Below, in pieces: positions 9,477 through 17,766 of a stretch of DNA of 64,000 bases. The notes below the pieces were generated by a model, which saw only the letters and a program-made list of their open reading frames with translations, was not told where the DNA came from and did no database searches. The stretch is from assembly GCF_000444875.1 (NCBI RefSeq), contig NC_021985.1:3543535-3607534 (forward strand), read 5' to 3'. Each line of letters begins with the position of its first letter. Within the stretch, counting starts at the first letter, position 1. A program made the translations under genes and the position numbers. The stretch is from Streptomyces collinus Tu 365. Its GTDB lineage: Bacteria > Actinomycetota > Actinomycetes > Streptomycetales > Streptomycetaceae.

Positions 9477-10301
9477 CTACGCGTCCACCTGGACGAGCTT
9501 CTTGCCGTCGAAGGTCATCACCTCGAAGTGGTCGATCTCGTTCGGCTTGAGGGCCGTGCCACCGCCGATGTACAGCGGCTTCTTGGCCTCCGGGCTCGTC
9601 GCGTCCGGGATGCCGTAGCCCCACTTCGGGACGGACCAGGAGCCCAGCGTCTGACGCTCGCCGTTCTTGCCGACGGCGATCAGGGAGCACTTGAGCGGTC
9701 CCTTGACGCCCTTGAGCTGGAGGACCGCCGAGGTGCCCCAGGTCTTCTCGCCCATGGCGACGGTCGCGCTGGCGCCGGTGGCGCCGTCCGATCCCGAGAC
9801 CTTGTCGGGGAGCTGGTCGAAGGTGGTCTGCGCGCTCGCCGCCAGCGGTGTGGCGGTCTGCCCCGAGTCGCTTCCGCCGTTCACCGCCATGACGGCCATC
9901 GGGCCGCCGATGATCAGCGCGGCGGCGGCCGCGACCAGGTAGAAGCCCTTGCGCCGCTTCTGGGCCCGGCGTTCGGAGACCTCGTCGACCAGCTTCTCCA
10001 CCAGGCGCGGGCTCGGCCTGGCGGACAGGGACTCGCCGAGCGCGGGTGTGCTCCCGGAGTCGGGCAGGTCCGCGAGGGCGGCCAGCATCGGCTCCATCCC
10101 GGCCAGCTCGTCCAGTTGCTGGGCGCACCACTCGCAGCCGGCCAGATGGGCCTCGAAGGCGGTCGCCTCGGCGTCGTCCAGGATGCCCAGGGCGTAGGCG
10201 CCGACGGTCTCGTGCTCGTTCGGCACCGGAGATCCCTGCATGGGTCCTGACATACCCGTACCACCCGTGCCGAATCCTTGCATTCCCCCGTATCCGCTCA
10301 T
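9477..10301 (-). CDS. rsuA: Anti-sigma factor (ZAS family), RsuA-like
   Basis: A 274-residue zinc-associated anti-sigma factor expected to hold SigU inactive at the membrane. The zinc site His30...His52-x3-Cys56-x2-Cys59 is in the N-terminal domain, a Lys/Arg-rich stretch (112-118) precedes one membrane segment (about 119-140), and the rest would lie outside with a RskA-like C-terminal domain. A Gly/Met-rich tail of about 25 residues precedes the ZAS domain. The ATG overlaps the sigU stop (TGATG), indicating translational coupling; a GTG one codon earlier is also possible. The sigU-rsuA pair is known in S. coelicolor; I assign the name by neighbourhood and architecture. The trigger for release is not visible. 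Confidence 0.85.
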   Translation of the reverse strand: MSGYGGMQGFGTGGTGMSGPMQGSPVPNEHETVGAYALGILDDAEATAFEAHLAGCEWCAQQLDELAGMEPMLAALADLPDSGSTPALGESLSARPSPRLVEKLVDEVSERRAQKRRKGFYLVAAAAALIIGGPMAVMAVNGGSDSGQTATPLAASAQTTFDQLPDKVSGSDGATGASATVAMGEKTWGTSAVLQLKGVKGPLKCSLIAVGKNGERQTLGSWSVPKWGYGIPDATSPEAKKPLYIGGGTALKPNEIDHFEVMTFDGKKLVQVDA

Positions 10302-10879
10302 CACGCCGTCACCCCCCGCTCCTCCAGTGCCAGCTTCATCGACCGCAGGGCGTAGAACACCCGGGAACGGACCGTGCCGCTGGGGATACCCAGCGTCTCG
10401 GCCGCCTCGTTGACGGTACGCCCCTTGAAGTACGTCTCGACGAGCACCTCCCGGTGGGCCGGGGTCAGGTCGTCGAGCGCGTCAGACAGCGTCATCAGCC
10501 ACAGCGCCTTGTCGATCTCGTCCTCCGCGGGGATGACCTCCAGCGGCGACGGATCGACCTCCTGCGGCCGGGCCTGCCGGCTGCGGTGGCCGTCGATGAC
10601 GATGCGGCGCGCGACCGTCACCAGCCAGGGGCGTACCGAACCGGTCGCCCGATTGAGCTGACCGGCGTTCTTCCAGGCACGGATGAGCGTTTCCTGTACG
10701 ACGTCCTCGGCGCGCTGCCGGTCACCGGCGACCAGCCGCAGGACATACGCGAGCAAAGGTCCGGCGTGCTCCCGGTACAGGGCACGCATCAACTCCTCGT
10801 CAGGTTCCGAGGGCTGTGAGGACATGCGATGTCGGGCCCTCGATCCACGTTCATTGGCCACGGCCGCATCCTTGCGCAC
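10301..10879 (-). CDS. sigU: ECF RNA polymerase sigma factor SigU
   Basis: A 192-residue group IV sigma factor. Region 2 is seen in DRQRAEDVVQETLIRAWKNA with RPWLVTVARRIVID, and region 4 in LTPAHREVLVETYFKGRTVNEAAETLGIPSGTVRSRVFYALRSMK. The GTG at 10879 is chosen because GGAGG lies 5 nt upstream; an ATG at 10825 gives a 174-residue form that still contains both sigma regions. It is cotranscribed and translationally coupled with its anti-sigma gene. In S. coelicolor, SigU activity is linked to the secreted-protein profile and development. The gene name rests on family, partner and remembered synteny. Confidence 0.87.
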   Translation of the reverse strand: MRKDAAVANERGSRARHRMSSQPSEPDEELMRALYREHAGPLLAYVLRLVAGDRQRAEDVVQETLIRAWKNAGQLNRATGSVRPWLVTVARRIVIDGHRSRQARPQEVDPSPLEVIPAEDEIDKALWLMTLSDALDDLTPAHREVLVETYFKGRTVNEAAETLGIPSGTVRSRVFYALRSMKLALEERGVTA

Positions 10880-11179
10880 GCCCACCTCCGGTGTCCGGGG
10901 GTTCCCCCAGTCGGTCGCTCGCCCACCCGTACGGACGGGGGCCGCGTGCTGTTCAAACCTCGGTGGCAGATTTCTTGTGAGGGGTGTGACGAGCGGGACA
11001 TGCGCACACATTCCCACCACGTGATCTTTACATTTCAGACACGGCGCCGAGGGCGGCCGGGCCGGCGGTGCGGGAGGGGCGCCGGACCGGGTGTTGCGGA
11101 AATCACTCCGGCCGTCGTGGGGGCGCTATCCGACCCTATCCGGCACAAGACCCGTACCGGACACTGGGGTTCCGGTTGC
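10880..11179. other. Intergenic region upstream of sigU
   Basis: A 300-bp interval between the sigU start and the end of the CGNR gene. It should hold the sigU promoter. The segment 11015-11045 is markedly less GC-rich than its surroundings, which fits a promoter, but I cannot assign -35/-10 boxes with confidence. No coding sequence is supported. Confidence 0.4.
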
Positions 11180-11773
11180 TCAGGCGCGGGCGAGGGCGGC
11201 CCGCCTGCGGTGCCGTGCCACCCGCTCCCGGTTGCCGCAGACCTCGCTGGAACACCAGCGCCGCCTGCGCCCCCGGGAGGTGTCCAGGTACACCAGCGGG
11301 CAGTTGTCCCCCTCGCACTCGCGGACGGCCGCCCGCGCCTCGGGGTCGGTGAGCAGTTCCACGGCGTCGCGCGCGAGGAGGGCGAGCAGCCCCGCGCAGC
11401 CGGGCAGCGGCGCCAACCGCCGTACCAGCGTGCCGTCCTCGCCGCGCACCGCGCACGGCACCGGGGGCGCGGCACGGGCGATCTCGTTGAGCCGGCCGAG
11501 CGCGCGGTCGTACGGTCCGGGCTCCCCCGCGTCGCCGCCGCGCAGCAACCGGCCGACGTGTCCGCGCAGTTCCCGGAACCCCGGCAGCCAGGAGGCGTCG
11601 GCGTGGTCCAGCGGGGTGCCCGGTGGCACGAGCCCGGATCCGCTGATCCAGGACCGCAACGGCTCGACGGCGTGCAGCCGTTCGGCGGGATGCGCGGTCG
11701 CGAGGAGGTCCAGACAGATCCTCCCGGCGTCGAACCGCGGCTCGTGCGGGACCGTGACCGTATCCAGTGCCAT
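11180..11773 (-). CDS. ABATE/CGNR zinc-finger protein, putative transcriptional regulator
   Basis: A 197-residue protein of the ABATE plus CGNR type. The N-terminal ABATE domain (RFDAGRICLDLLATAHPAERL near the start) is followed by the C-terminal zinc finger CEGDNCPLVYLD...WCSSEVCGNRERVARHRRR, with four Cys and the diagnostic CGNR motif. Such proteins are presumed stress-related DNA-binding regulators; no member in this context has a role I can name. The ATG at 11773 gives the normal family length, although an open frame continues upstream. It is divergent from the DUF1772 gene across 164 bp, so it may regulate that gene (inference). Confidence 0.85.
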   Translation of the reverse strand: MALDTVTVPHEPRFDAGRICLDLLATAHPAERLHAVEPLRSWISGSGLVPPGTPLDHADASWLPGFRELRGHVGRLLRGGDAGEPGPYDRALGRLNEIARAAPPVPCAVRGEDGTLVRRLAPLPGCAGLLALLARDAVELLTDPEARAAVRECEGDNCPLVYLDTSRGRRRRWCSSEVCGNRERVARHRRRAALARA

Positions 11774-11937
11774 GTGCCTGCCACCGCCTAGGACAGGGGG
11801 ACCGTTTGCGTCGCTCCTCCTCACAGTGCCCGCACCGGCGGGCCGCCGGAACCCCCCGTACCGGGCTGGACGCACGCGTATGCGGTCGCGCTCCTCGGCC
11901 ATGTCCCCTGCGGCGGATCCCCGGTTGGCTTGTGGGC

Positions 11938-12420
11938 ATGTCGGAGAAGAGAAGCAGCAGGGCCGTCCTGGGCGCGGCCACGGTCGCGATGGGCCTGATC
12001 GCCGGGGTGTTCTACGTCTTCGCCTGCGCGGTGATGCCGGCCCTGGACCGCAGCGACGACCGTACGTACGTCGAGGTCATGCGGGACATCAACGTGGTGA
12101 TCCAGAACCCGGTGTTCTTCCTCAGCTTCCTGGGGGCCCTGGCGCTGACGGGGGTGTCGGCGTGGCAGCTGCGGGGCACGGCGGGCGGCCGGTGGGTGAC
12201 GGCGGCGCTCGTCGCGTACGGGCTCGCCTTCCTCGTCACGGTCGTGTTCAGCATCCCGCTGAACGACGCCCTGGCCGCGAAGGGCGACCCCACCGCCCTG
12301 CGGGAGCACTTCGAGGACCCCTGGGTGGCGTGGAACGTCGTCCGGGCGGTGCTGTCGACGCTGGCGCTGGCCTGCCTGGCACGGGCGCTGACCGCCGGAC
12401 GGCCCGCCACCGGGCGCTGA
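11938..12420 (+). CDS. DUF1772 family four-helix membrane protein
   Basis: A 160-residue integral membrane protein with four predicted helices, at about residues 8-32, 58-76, 86-106 and 132-150. The family pattern is a short first loop (MPALDRSDDRTYVEVMRDIN) and the NDALAAK segment after helix 3, matching DUF1772/anthrone-oxygenase-like proteins. The molecular function is unknown. The ATG at 11938 starts directly before MSEKRSS; a GTG two codons upstream is possible and neither has a clear ribosome site. It is divergent from the CGNR regulator and convergent with nnaR. Confidence 0.8.
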   Translation: MSEKRSSRAVLGAATVAMGLIAGVFYVFACAVMPALDRSDDRTYVEVMRDINVVIQNPVFFLSFLGALALTGVSAWQLRGTAGGRWVTAALVAYGLAFLVTVVFSIPLNDALAAKGDPTALREHFEDPWVAWNVVRAVLSTLALACLARALTAGRPATGR

Positions 12421-12475
12421 CGGCCGGGCGGCCCGGGACCTGGCGTCTTCCGGCCCGCACGCCGGGCCACGGCGG

Positions 12476-13639
12476 CTACGCGTCCGCGTACTTGGCGTCC
12501 GCTGCCGGGTCGAGGGCCAGCCGGTAGCCGCGCTTGACCACCGTCTGGATCAGCTTCGGTGTCCCCAGCGCCGAGCGCAGCCGGGTCATGGCGGTCTCCA
12601 CCGCGTGCTCGTCCCGCCCGGAGCCCGGCAGCGCGCGCAGCAGTTCGGCCCGGGACACCACCCATCCCGGCCGCCGGGCCAGCGCCCGCAGCAGGGACAT
12701 CCCGGCCGGCGGCACCGGCTTCAGCCCGCCGTCCACCAGGACCGCGTGCCCCCGGATCTCCACCCGGTGCCCGGCGACCGGCAACGCCCGGGCCCGTCCC
12801 GGCAGTTCCTGGCACAGCAGCTGTACGAGCGGTCCGAGCCGGAAGCGTTCGGGCTGCACGGTGGCCACGCCCCGGGCCTGGAGCGGCAGCGCGGTGACGG
12901 GGCCGACGCACGCGGCCGGCACGTCGTGGCCGAGCGTCGCCAGCACCTCGTCGACGAGCCCCCGTTCCTCGGCGCGTGACAGCAGGGAGGCGGCGGCGGG
13001 CGCGCTGGTGAAGGTGAGGGCGTCCACCGTGCGGGCGACGACGGCGTCCAGCAGGCGGTCGACGGGACCGATGTCCTCCGGCGGCATCCAGCGGTACACC
13101 GGCACCGGCACGACCTCCGCGCCCGCGACCCGCAGCGCCTCCACGAATCCCGGCAGCGGCTCCCCGTGCAGCTGTACGGCGACCCGGCGACCGCCGACGC
13201 CCTCGGCGAGCAGCCGGTCGAGCACCTCGGCCATGGACTCGCCGGCCGGCGACCACTCCTCGGTGAGTCCGGTGGCCCGGACCGCCCCCTTGACCTTGGG
13301 GCCGCGGGCCAGCAGCTCCACCCCGCGCAGCCGGTCGAGGAGCTGCTCCCCGAGACCCCAGCCGTCGGCGGCCTCGATCCACCCGCGGAACCCGATGGCG
13401 GTGGTGGCCACCACCACGTCCGGCACGTGGTCGATCAGTTCCTTGGTGGCGGCGAGCAGCTCGCCGTCGTCGGCGAGCGGCACGATGCGCAGGGCGGGCG
13501 CGTGCAGCACGGCGGCGCCGCGCCGGCGCAGCAGCGCGGCCAGCTCGTCGGCGCGGCGCGCGGCGGTGACGCCCACGGTGAAGCCCGCGAGGGGCCCCTC
13601 GTCGGGCTGCCGGTCGGGTCGCTGCTGTTCGTCGTCCAT
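12476..13639 (-). CDS. nnaR: NnaR-like regulator: uroporphyrinogen-III synthase domain fused to winged-helix DNA-binding domain
   Basis: A 387-residue fusion. Residues about 17-265 form a HemD fold (FTVGVTAARRADELAALLRRRGA; TSAPAAASLLSRA; ACVGPVTA). Residues about 285-375 form an OmpR-like winged helix (GMSLLRALARRPGWVVSRAELLRAL, VETAMTRLRSALG, IQTVVKRGYRL). In S. coelicolor the orthologue adjacent to narK is NnaR, a GlnR target that helps control nitrate/nitrite assimilation; the HemD part may sense rather than catalyse. The ATG at 13639 has AGGAG 5 nt upstream. A box array resembling GlnR sites lies in the 85-bp gap to narK, so nnaR probably has its own promoter although it follows narK on the same strand. 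Confidence 0.88.
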   Translation of the reverse strand: MDDEQQRPDRQPDEGPLAGFTVGVTAARRADELAALLRRRGAAVLHAPALRIVPLADDGELLAATKELIDHVPDVVVATTAIGFRGWIEAADGWGLGEQLLDRLRGVELLARGPKVKGAVRATGLTEEWSPAGESMAEVLDRLLAEGVGGRRVAVQLHGEPLPGFVEALRVAGAEVVPVPVYRWMPPEDIGPVDRLLDAVVARTVDALTFTSAPAAASLLSRAEERGLVDEVLATLGHDVPAACVGPVTALPLQARGVATVQPERFRLGPLVQLLCQELPGRARALPVAGHRVEIRGHAVLVDGGLKPVPPAGMSLLRALARRPGWVVSRAELLRALPGSGRDEHAVETAMTRLRSALGTPKLIQTVVKRGYRLALDPAADAKYADA

Positions 13640-13685
13640 GGTTCTCCTACCTTGCCCGCATGCCGAACGAGCCTGTCAACGGCGC

Positions 13686-13723
13686 GTGACGGGCTCGGTT
13701 CGGGGTGATGTCCGCGGTGTTAC
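13686..13723 (-). promoter_or_regulatory. Putative GlnR box array upstream of nnaR
   Basis: Read on the minus strand: GTAAC, 6 nt, GACAT, 6 nt, GAACC, 6 nt, GTCAC. The 5-nt boxes at exact 11-nt periodicity resemble the GlnR a/b-site consensus (GTnAC-n6-GAAAC repeated). Two of the boxes deviate from consensus. A TTGACA hexamer follows closer to nnaR. The position fits the reported GlnR control of nnaR in S. coelicolor. Confidence 0.5.
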
Positions 13724-13724
13724 G

Positions 13725-15143
13725 TCACACCTCGGCGTAGCTGAGCCGCGGCTTCGTCTCGGCTGCGGCGGCGGGTGCGACCCGGCCGGCCGAACGGCGC
13801 AGGTATACGGCCCAGGTCACGGCGAAGCAGACGCCGTAGAAGGCGAGGAACGCGACGAAGGCGCCGGTGCCGGAGCCGTAGGAGAGGAAGGACTGCCGGA
13901 AGGCCAGGTTGATGCCGACGCCGCCGAGCGCGCCGACGGCCCCGATGAGCCCCATGGCGGCACCGGACAGCCGTCGCCCGTGGGCCGCCGCCGCCTCGCC
14001 GGTGAGTCCCCCGGCCAGGGCCTTGGCCTGGAAGATCCCCGGGATCATCTTGTACGTCGACCCGTTGCCGAGCCCGCTGAGCGCGAACAGCACCACGAAG
14101 ACCGGCACGAACAGCGCGAGCGAGCGCTGCGTGCTCGCCACGATGAGGACGGCGGTGGCGGCGGCCATGCCGACGTAGTTCCACAGGGTGATGCGGGCCC
14201 CGCCGTAGCGGTCGGCGAGCCGGCCGCCGACGGGCCGGATCAGGGAGCCGAGCAGTGGGCCGATGAACGTGAGGTAGGCGGCCTGCAGCGGGGTGCGGCC
14301 GAACTCGTTGGTCAGGACCTGCCCGAAGGCGAAGCTGTAGCCGATGAACGAGCCGAAGGTGCCGACGTAGAGGAAGGCCATGATCCAGGTGTGGCCGTCC
14401 TTCGCCGCGTCCCGGGCGGCGCCGGTGTCGTTCCGCACCGTGGCGAGGTTGTCCATGAACAGTGCGGCGAGGACGGCGGCGACGACGATCAGGGGGATGT
14501 AGACGCCGAGCAGCACCCGGGGCCCGCCGCCCGCCCCGATGATCGCGAGGGCGGTGAGCTGGATGACGGGCACGCCGATGTTGCCGCCGCCCGCGTTGAG
14601 CCCGAGGGCCCACCCCTTCCGCCGCAGCGGGAAGAAGGCGTTGATGTTGGTCATGGAGGAGGCGAAGTTGCCGCCCCCGACGCCCGCCAGCAGTCCCACC
14701 AGCAGGAAGGTGGAGAAGGACGTCCCCGGCTCCATCACCGCGAAGGCGGCTACGGTCGGCACGAGCAGCATCCCGGCCGAGACGATCGTCCAGTTCCGTC
14801 CGCCGAACAGGGCGACGGCGAAGGTGTAGGGCACCCGGACCGCCGCGCCGACCAGCGTGACCACGGAGGTCAGCAGGAACTTGTCGGCGGGGGTGAGCCC
14901 GTACTCGGGCCCCATGAAGAGCACGAGCACGGACCACAGCGTCCAGACCGAGAACCCGATGTGCTCGGAGAACACGGAGAACCAGAGGTTGCGGCGGGCG
15001 ATCCTCTCCCCGGTCGCCTTCCAGAAGACCTCGTCCTCCGGGTCCCAGCGCTCGATCCAGCGGCCGGCGCGGCCGGTCGGGGCGGGGGGCGGGACGGGGG
15101 GCGGGACGGGGGTCGGGGCCGGGGTCGGGTCTGTGGCAGTCAT
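13725..15143 (-). CDS. narK: Nitrate/nitrite transporter NarK (MFS, NNP family)
   Basis: A 472-residue 12-helix major facilitator of the nitrate/nitrite porter family. The signature GGGNFASSMTNINAFFP lies in helix 5, and a second Gly-rich signature, GLGNGSTYKMIP, is seen in the C-terminal half. A Pro-rich cytoplasmic N-terminus (about 25 residues) precedes the first helix, which begins after the amphipathic stretch RIARRNLWFSVFSEHIGF. It should import nitrate or export nitrite; direction is not readable. The ATG at 15143 has GGAGG upstream. The adjacent regulator NnaR and its GlnR-like box place it in nitrogen assimilation. No nitrate reductase is in the window. Confidence 0.92.
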   Translation of the reverse strand: MTATDPTPAPTPVPPPVPPPAPTGRAGRWIERWDPEDEVFWKATGERIARRNLWFSVFSEHIGFSVWTLWSVLVLFMGPEYGLTPADKFLLTSVVTLVGAAVRVPYTFAVALFGGRNWTIVSAGMLLVPTVAAFAVMEPGTSFSTFLLVGLLAGVGGGNFASSMTNINAFFPLRRKGWALGLNAGGGNIGVPVIQLTALAIIGAGGGPRVLLGVYIPLIVVAAVLAALFMDNLATVRNDTGAARDAAKDGHTWIMAFLYVGTFGSFIGYSFAFGQVLTNEFGRTPLQAAYLTFIGPLLGSLIRPVGGRLADRYGGARITLWNYVGMAAATAVLIVASTQRSLALFVPVFVVLFALSGLGNGSTYKMIPGIFQAKALAGGLTGEAAAAHGRRLSGAAMGLIGAVGALGGVGINLAFRQSFLSYGSGTGAFVAFLAFYGVCFAVTWAVYLRRSAGRVAPAAAAETKPRLSYAEV

Positions 15144-15352
15144 GGCGCCTCCACGGGGCTCCGGGTGCTCGGTCGTCCGGTGCGGAACTGGGACCCGAAG
15201 GTAGGGAGGACGCGTTTCCTGTCAGTGGCTGTGCGAGTGACCGCGAGGGAACGTTGCTCTCACTCGGCCGGCGGACGGCCGGTGAGGGCGGCGGCCCGCA
15301 CGGCCGCGCCGTCCTCGGTCCCCTGCCGCGGCTGATCGGTTCCGGGCGCCCG

Positions 15353-16318
15353 TCACGCGCCCATCGCACGATCGTCGATGGCCGTGAACCAGCGGTCGGC
15401 CGGCCGTCGAAGCCACTTCTCGGCGCGGGTGATCTCCGCGGCGGCCGCTCTTAGCGCGTCCAGTCCGGGGTGGACCAGCCCCTTGCGCCACACGAGGGAG
15501 ACGGGCGACAGCGGGACGGGATCGACGAGCGGCCGCAGCACCGTGCGGGGCATGGCCGGGAAGTCCACCACGGCCAGGATCGGATTGCGGGTCTTGGCCA
15601 TGATCCGCTCGAACTCCTCGTCCCCGACCGCCAGCGGCAGGGGCGAGGCCAGCCGGATGCCGTGCCCCTCGAACAGGCGCAGGGCCAGGTCGGTCCACTC
15701 CCCGGTGCGCGGGTTGCCGGCCCCGGCGTACACCGTCTCCCCGGCCAGTGCTGCCACCGGGACCTCGGGCAGGGGCGCCAGGGGGTGGTCGTCGGGCAGC
15801 ACCACGGCCATCGGCTCCCAGCGCACCGGCTGCTGTTCGAGACCGGAGCGCAGAGCGGGCTCCAGACCGGCGAAGCGGCCGAAGGAGGCGTCCAGCCGGC
15901 CCGCGAGCAGTTCGCCGGCCGCTCCGGTCAGGCCGCTCTCGTAGCGGGCCATCAGCTCGCAGTCGGGGACGAGTTCACGGGCCCGGTGCAGCACCCGGCG
16001 GCCGGTGACCAGGCCGGCGGAGTTGAGGTCGACCAGCAGCGGCCGCGCCTGTCCGAAGGCGGCCAGCAGGTCGTCCTGGGCGGCGAGCACCCGCCGGGCG
16101 TGTGGCAGCAGGCGCTCGCCGTCCGCGGTCAGCGCGACCTGCCGGGTGGTCCGCAGGAACAGCTCGGCGCCCAGCTCCCGTTCCAGTCGCCGCACGTCCC
16201 GGCTGAGCGCCTGCTGGGCGACGTACAGCCGGGCCGCGGCCCGGGTGAAGTGCAGTTCCTCGGCGACGGCGAGGAAGGCGCGCAGCAGCCGGGGGTCGAG
16301 GGAGGCGGGAGCGGGCAT
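15353..16318 (-). CDS. LysR-family transcriptional regulator
   Basis: A 321-residue LysR-type regulator: N-terminal winged helix-turn-helix (LDPRLLRAFLAVAEELHFTRAAARLYVAQQALSRDVRRLERELG, residues 7-51), then an effector-binding domain. It is divergent from the MFS transporter gene with an 83-bp gap, the usual arrangement for a LysR protein controlling its neighbour, so that gene is the likeliest target (inference). The effector is unknown. The ATG at 16318 fits the family N-terminus, though no strong ribosome site precedes it. The last 20 residues (LRRPADRWFTAIDDRAMGA) extend beyond a typical effector domain. Confidence 0.88.
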   Translation of the reverse strand: MPAPASLDPRLLRAFLAVAEELHFTRAAARLYVAQQALSRDVRRLERELGAELFLRTTRQVALTADGERLLPHARRVLAAQDDLLAAFGQARPLLVDLNSAGLVTGRRVLHRARELVPDCELMARYESGLTGAAGELLAGRLDASFGRFAGLEPALRSGLEQQPVRWEPMAVVLPDDHPLAPLPEVPVAALAGETVYAGAGNPRTGEWTDLALRLFEGHGIRLASPLPLAVGDEEFERIMAKTRNPILAVVDFPAMPRTVLRPLVDPVPLSPVSLVWRKGLVHPGLDALRAAAAEITRAEKWLRRPADRWFTAIDDRAMGA

Positions 16319-16368
16319 GCGGGGAACTTACAACGGGAGCGCGTGAATCGGCGCGGAGAAGGTGTTGG

Positions 16369-16389
16369 ACCCCGTGATCCACTCGGGGT
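16369..16389. promoter_or_regulatory. Inverted repeat in the LysR/MFS divergent promoter region
   Basis: ACCCCG (16369-16374) and CGGGGT (16384-16389) form a 6-bp dyad with a 9-nt centre, just 12 bp before the MFS start. It could be a regulator site or a leader hairpin; the assignment is weak. Confidence 0.25.
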
Positions 16390-16401
16390 GACCGTGGGGG
16401 C

Positions 16402-17682
16402 ATGCCGCAACAGACCACCGAAGACGCCCGAACAGGGGGCGCACCGTCGCCGTCATCGACACCGACGCCGACACCGTCGTCCGCCGGATCCGGGTACCGC
16501 CGCCTGTTCCGTCTCCCCGGCGCCCGCGCCTTCACCGCGGGCAACCTGATCGCCCGGCTGCCCATGGGCATGTTCGGGGTGAGCGCGGTGGTGATGATCG
16601 CCGGGTCCCGGGGCTCGTACGCCCTGGCCGGCGCGGTCACCGCGACCGGGCTCGCGGCGACCGGGCTCGCCGGCCCCTGGATAGCGCGGCTCGTGGACCG
16701 GTACGGGCAGACCCGGGTCGCCGTGCCGGCCACCGTGACGGCGGTGCTCGGCAGCCTCGCGCTGCTGCTCTGCGTGCGCTGCGACGCCCCCGACTGGACC
16801 CTGTTCGCCGCCTACGCCGCCACCGCGGCCACCCCCAACATCGGCGGGCTGTCCCGCGCCCGCTGGACCCATCTGCTGCGCGACGACCCCGGGGCCCTGC
16901 ACACCGCCAACTCCTTCGAGCAGGCGGCCGACGAGCTGTGCTTCATGCTCGGCCCGGTGCTGGCGTCCTTCCTCACCGGCACCCTCTTCCCGGAGGCGGG
17001 CACGCTGACCGCTGCCGTCCTGCTGCTCGGCGGCATGCTGCTGTTCACCGCCCAGCGGGCGACCGAGCCCCCGCCGGCGGCCCGTTCCAAGGGCCCGTCG
17101 CCGCTGCGCAGCCGCGGGATCCCGCCGCTGCTGGCCTGCTTCGTGGCGACCGGCGCGGTGTTCGGCTCCATGGAGGTCGGCACGATCGCCTTCGCGGACG
17201 CGCAGGGGCACCGCGCGGCGGCCGGCGCTGTCCTCGCACTGCAGGCGGCGGGCTCGTGCGCGGCGGGTCTCGTCTACGGCGCCCTGAAGCCGGCCGGGCT
17301 GCGGCTCGGTCACTGCCTGACCGGGATGGCCGTGCTGATGACGCTGCCGTGGCTGGCCGCGTGGACCACGGGGTCGCTGTGGGTGCTGGCGGGCGCGCTG
17401 CTGCCGGCGGGGATGGCGACGGCACCGACGATGGTGACGGCGATGACCCTCGTCCAGCGGCGCACCCCGGCCGGCCGTCTCAACGAGGGGATGAGCCTGG
17501 TGGTGACCGGCCTGCTGACCGGGATCGCCTGCGGTTCGGCGACGGGCGGCTGGGCGGTGGAGCACCTGTCCCCCACCACCGCCTACGCCGTGCCGGTGGC
17601 CGCCGCCGCACTCGCCCTCGTACTGGCCGCGCTGACCCGTGCCGGCGCCGGGACGGCGAGCGCCGCTCCGGCCGCCGCGTGA
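16402..17682 (+). CDS. MFS transporter, probable small-molecule exporter
   Basis: A 426-residue major facilitator with about 12 helices and a short Ser/Thr/Pro-rich N-terminus. Helix-2/3 loop motif RLVDRYGQTRV matches MFS motif A, and duplicated halves are visible. The subfamily resembles actinobacterial efflux-type MFS proteins, but the substrate cannot be told. The ATG follows GTGGGGG closely. It is divergent from a LysR gene that probably controls it. Convergent with ssrA across a strong hairpin. Confidence 0.85.
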   Translation: MPQQTTEDARTGGAPSPSSTPTPTPSSAGSGYRRLFRLPGARAFTAGNLIARLPMGMFGVSAVVMIAGSRGSYALAGAVTATGLAATGLAGPWIARLVDRYGQTRVAVPATVTAVLGSLALLLCVRCDAPDWTLFAAYAATAATPNIGGLSRARWTHLLRDDPGALHTANSFEQAADELCFMLGPVLASFLTGTLFPEAGTLTAAVLLLGGMLLFTAQRATEPPPAARSKGPSPLRSRGIPPLLACFVATGAVFGSMEVGTIAFADAQGHRAAAGAVLALQAAGSCAAGLVYGALKPAGLRLGHCLTGMAVLMTLPWLAAWTTGSLWVLAGALLPAGMATAPTMVTAMTLVQRRTPAGRLNEGMSLVVTGLLTGIACGSATGGWAVEHLSPTTAYAVPVAAAALALVLAALTRAGAGTASAAPAAA

Positions 17683-17704
17683 GGGCGGCGGCCGGGGCAT
17701 GACG

Positions 17705-17736
17705 ACGGCCCCGCCGCTCGGAAGCGACGGGGCCGT
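17705..17736. terminator. Bidirectional terminator between the MFS gene and ssrA
   Basis: A 14-bp stem with one mismatch (17705-17718 with 17723-17736) and a 4-nt CGGA loop, located between the convergent ends of the MFS gene and tmRNA. Confidence 0.7.
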
Positions 17737-17766
17737 GGCCCACATGGGGTACTCCCCGCGGGGAGC

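Noticed and set aside
7030..10131. 1033-codon open frame overlapping the helicase and anti-sigma genes
   Set aside because: Arg/Gly/Pro-rich out-of-frame translation of two well-supported genes.
12429..12468. GGCCCGG/CCGGGCC dyad between the DUF1772 gene and nnaR as a terminator
   Set aside because: Only a 7-bp stem with a 25-nt loop; too weak to call in such GC-rich DNA.
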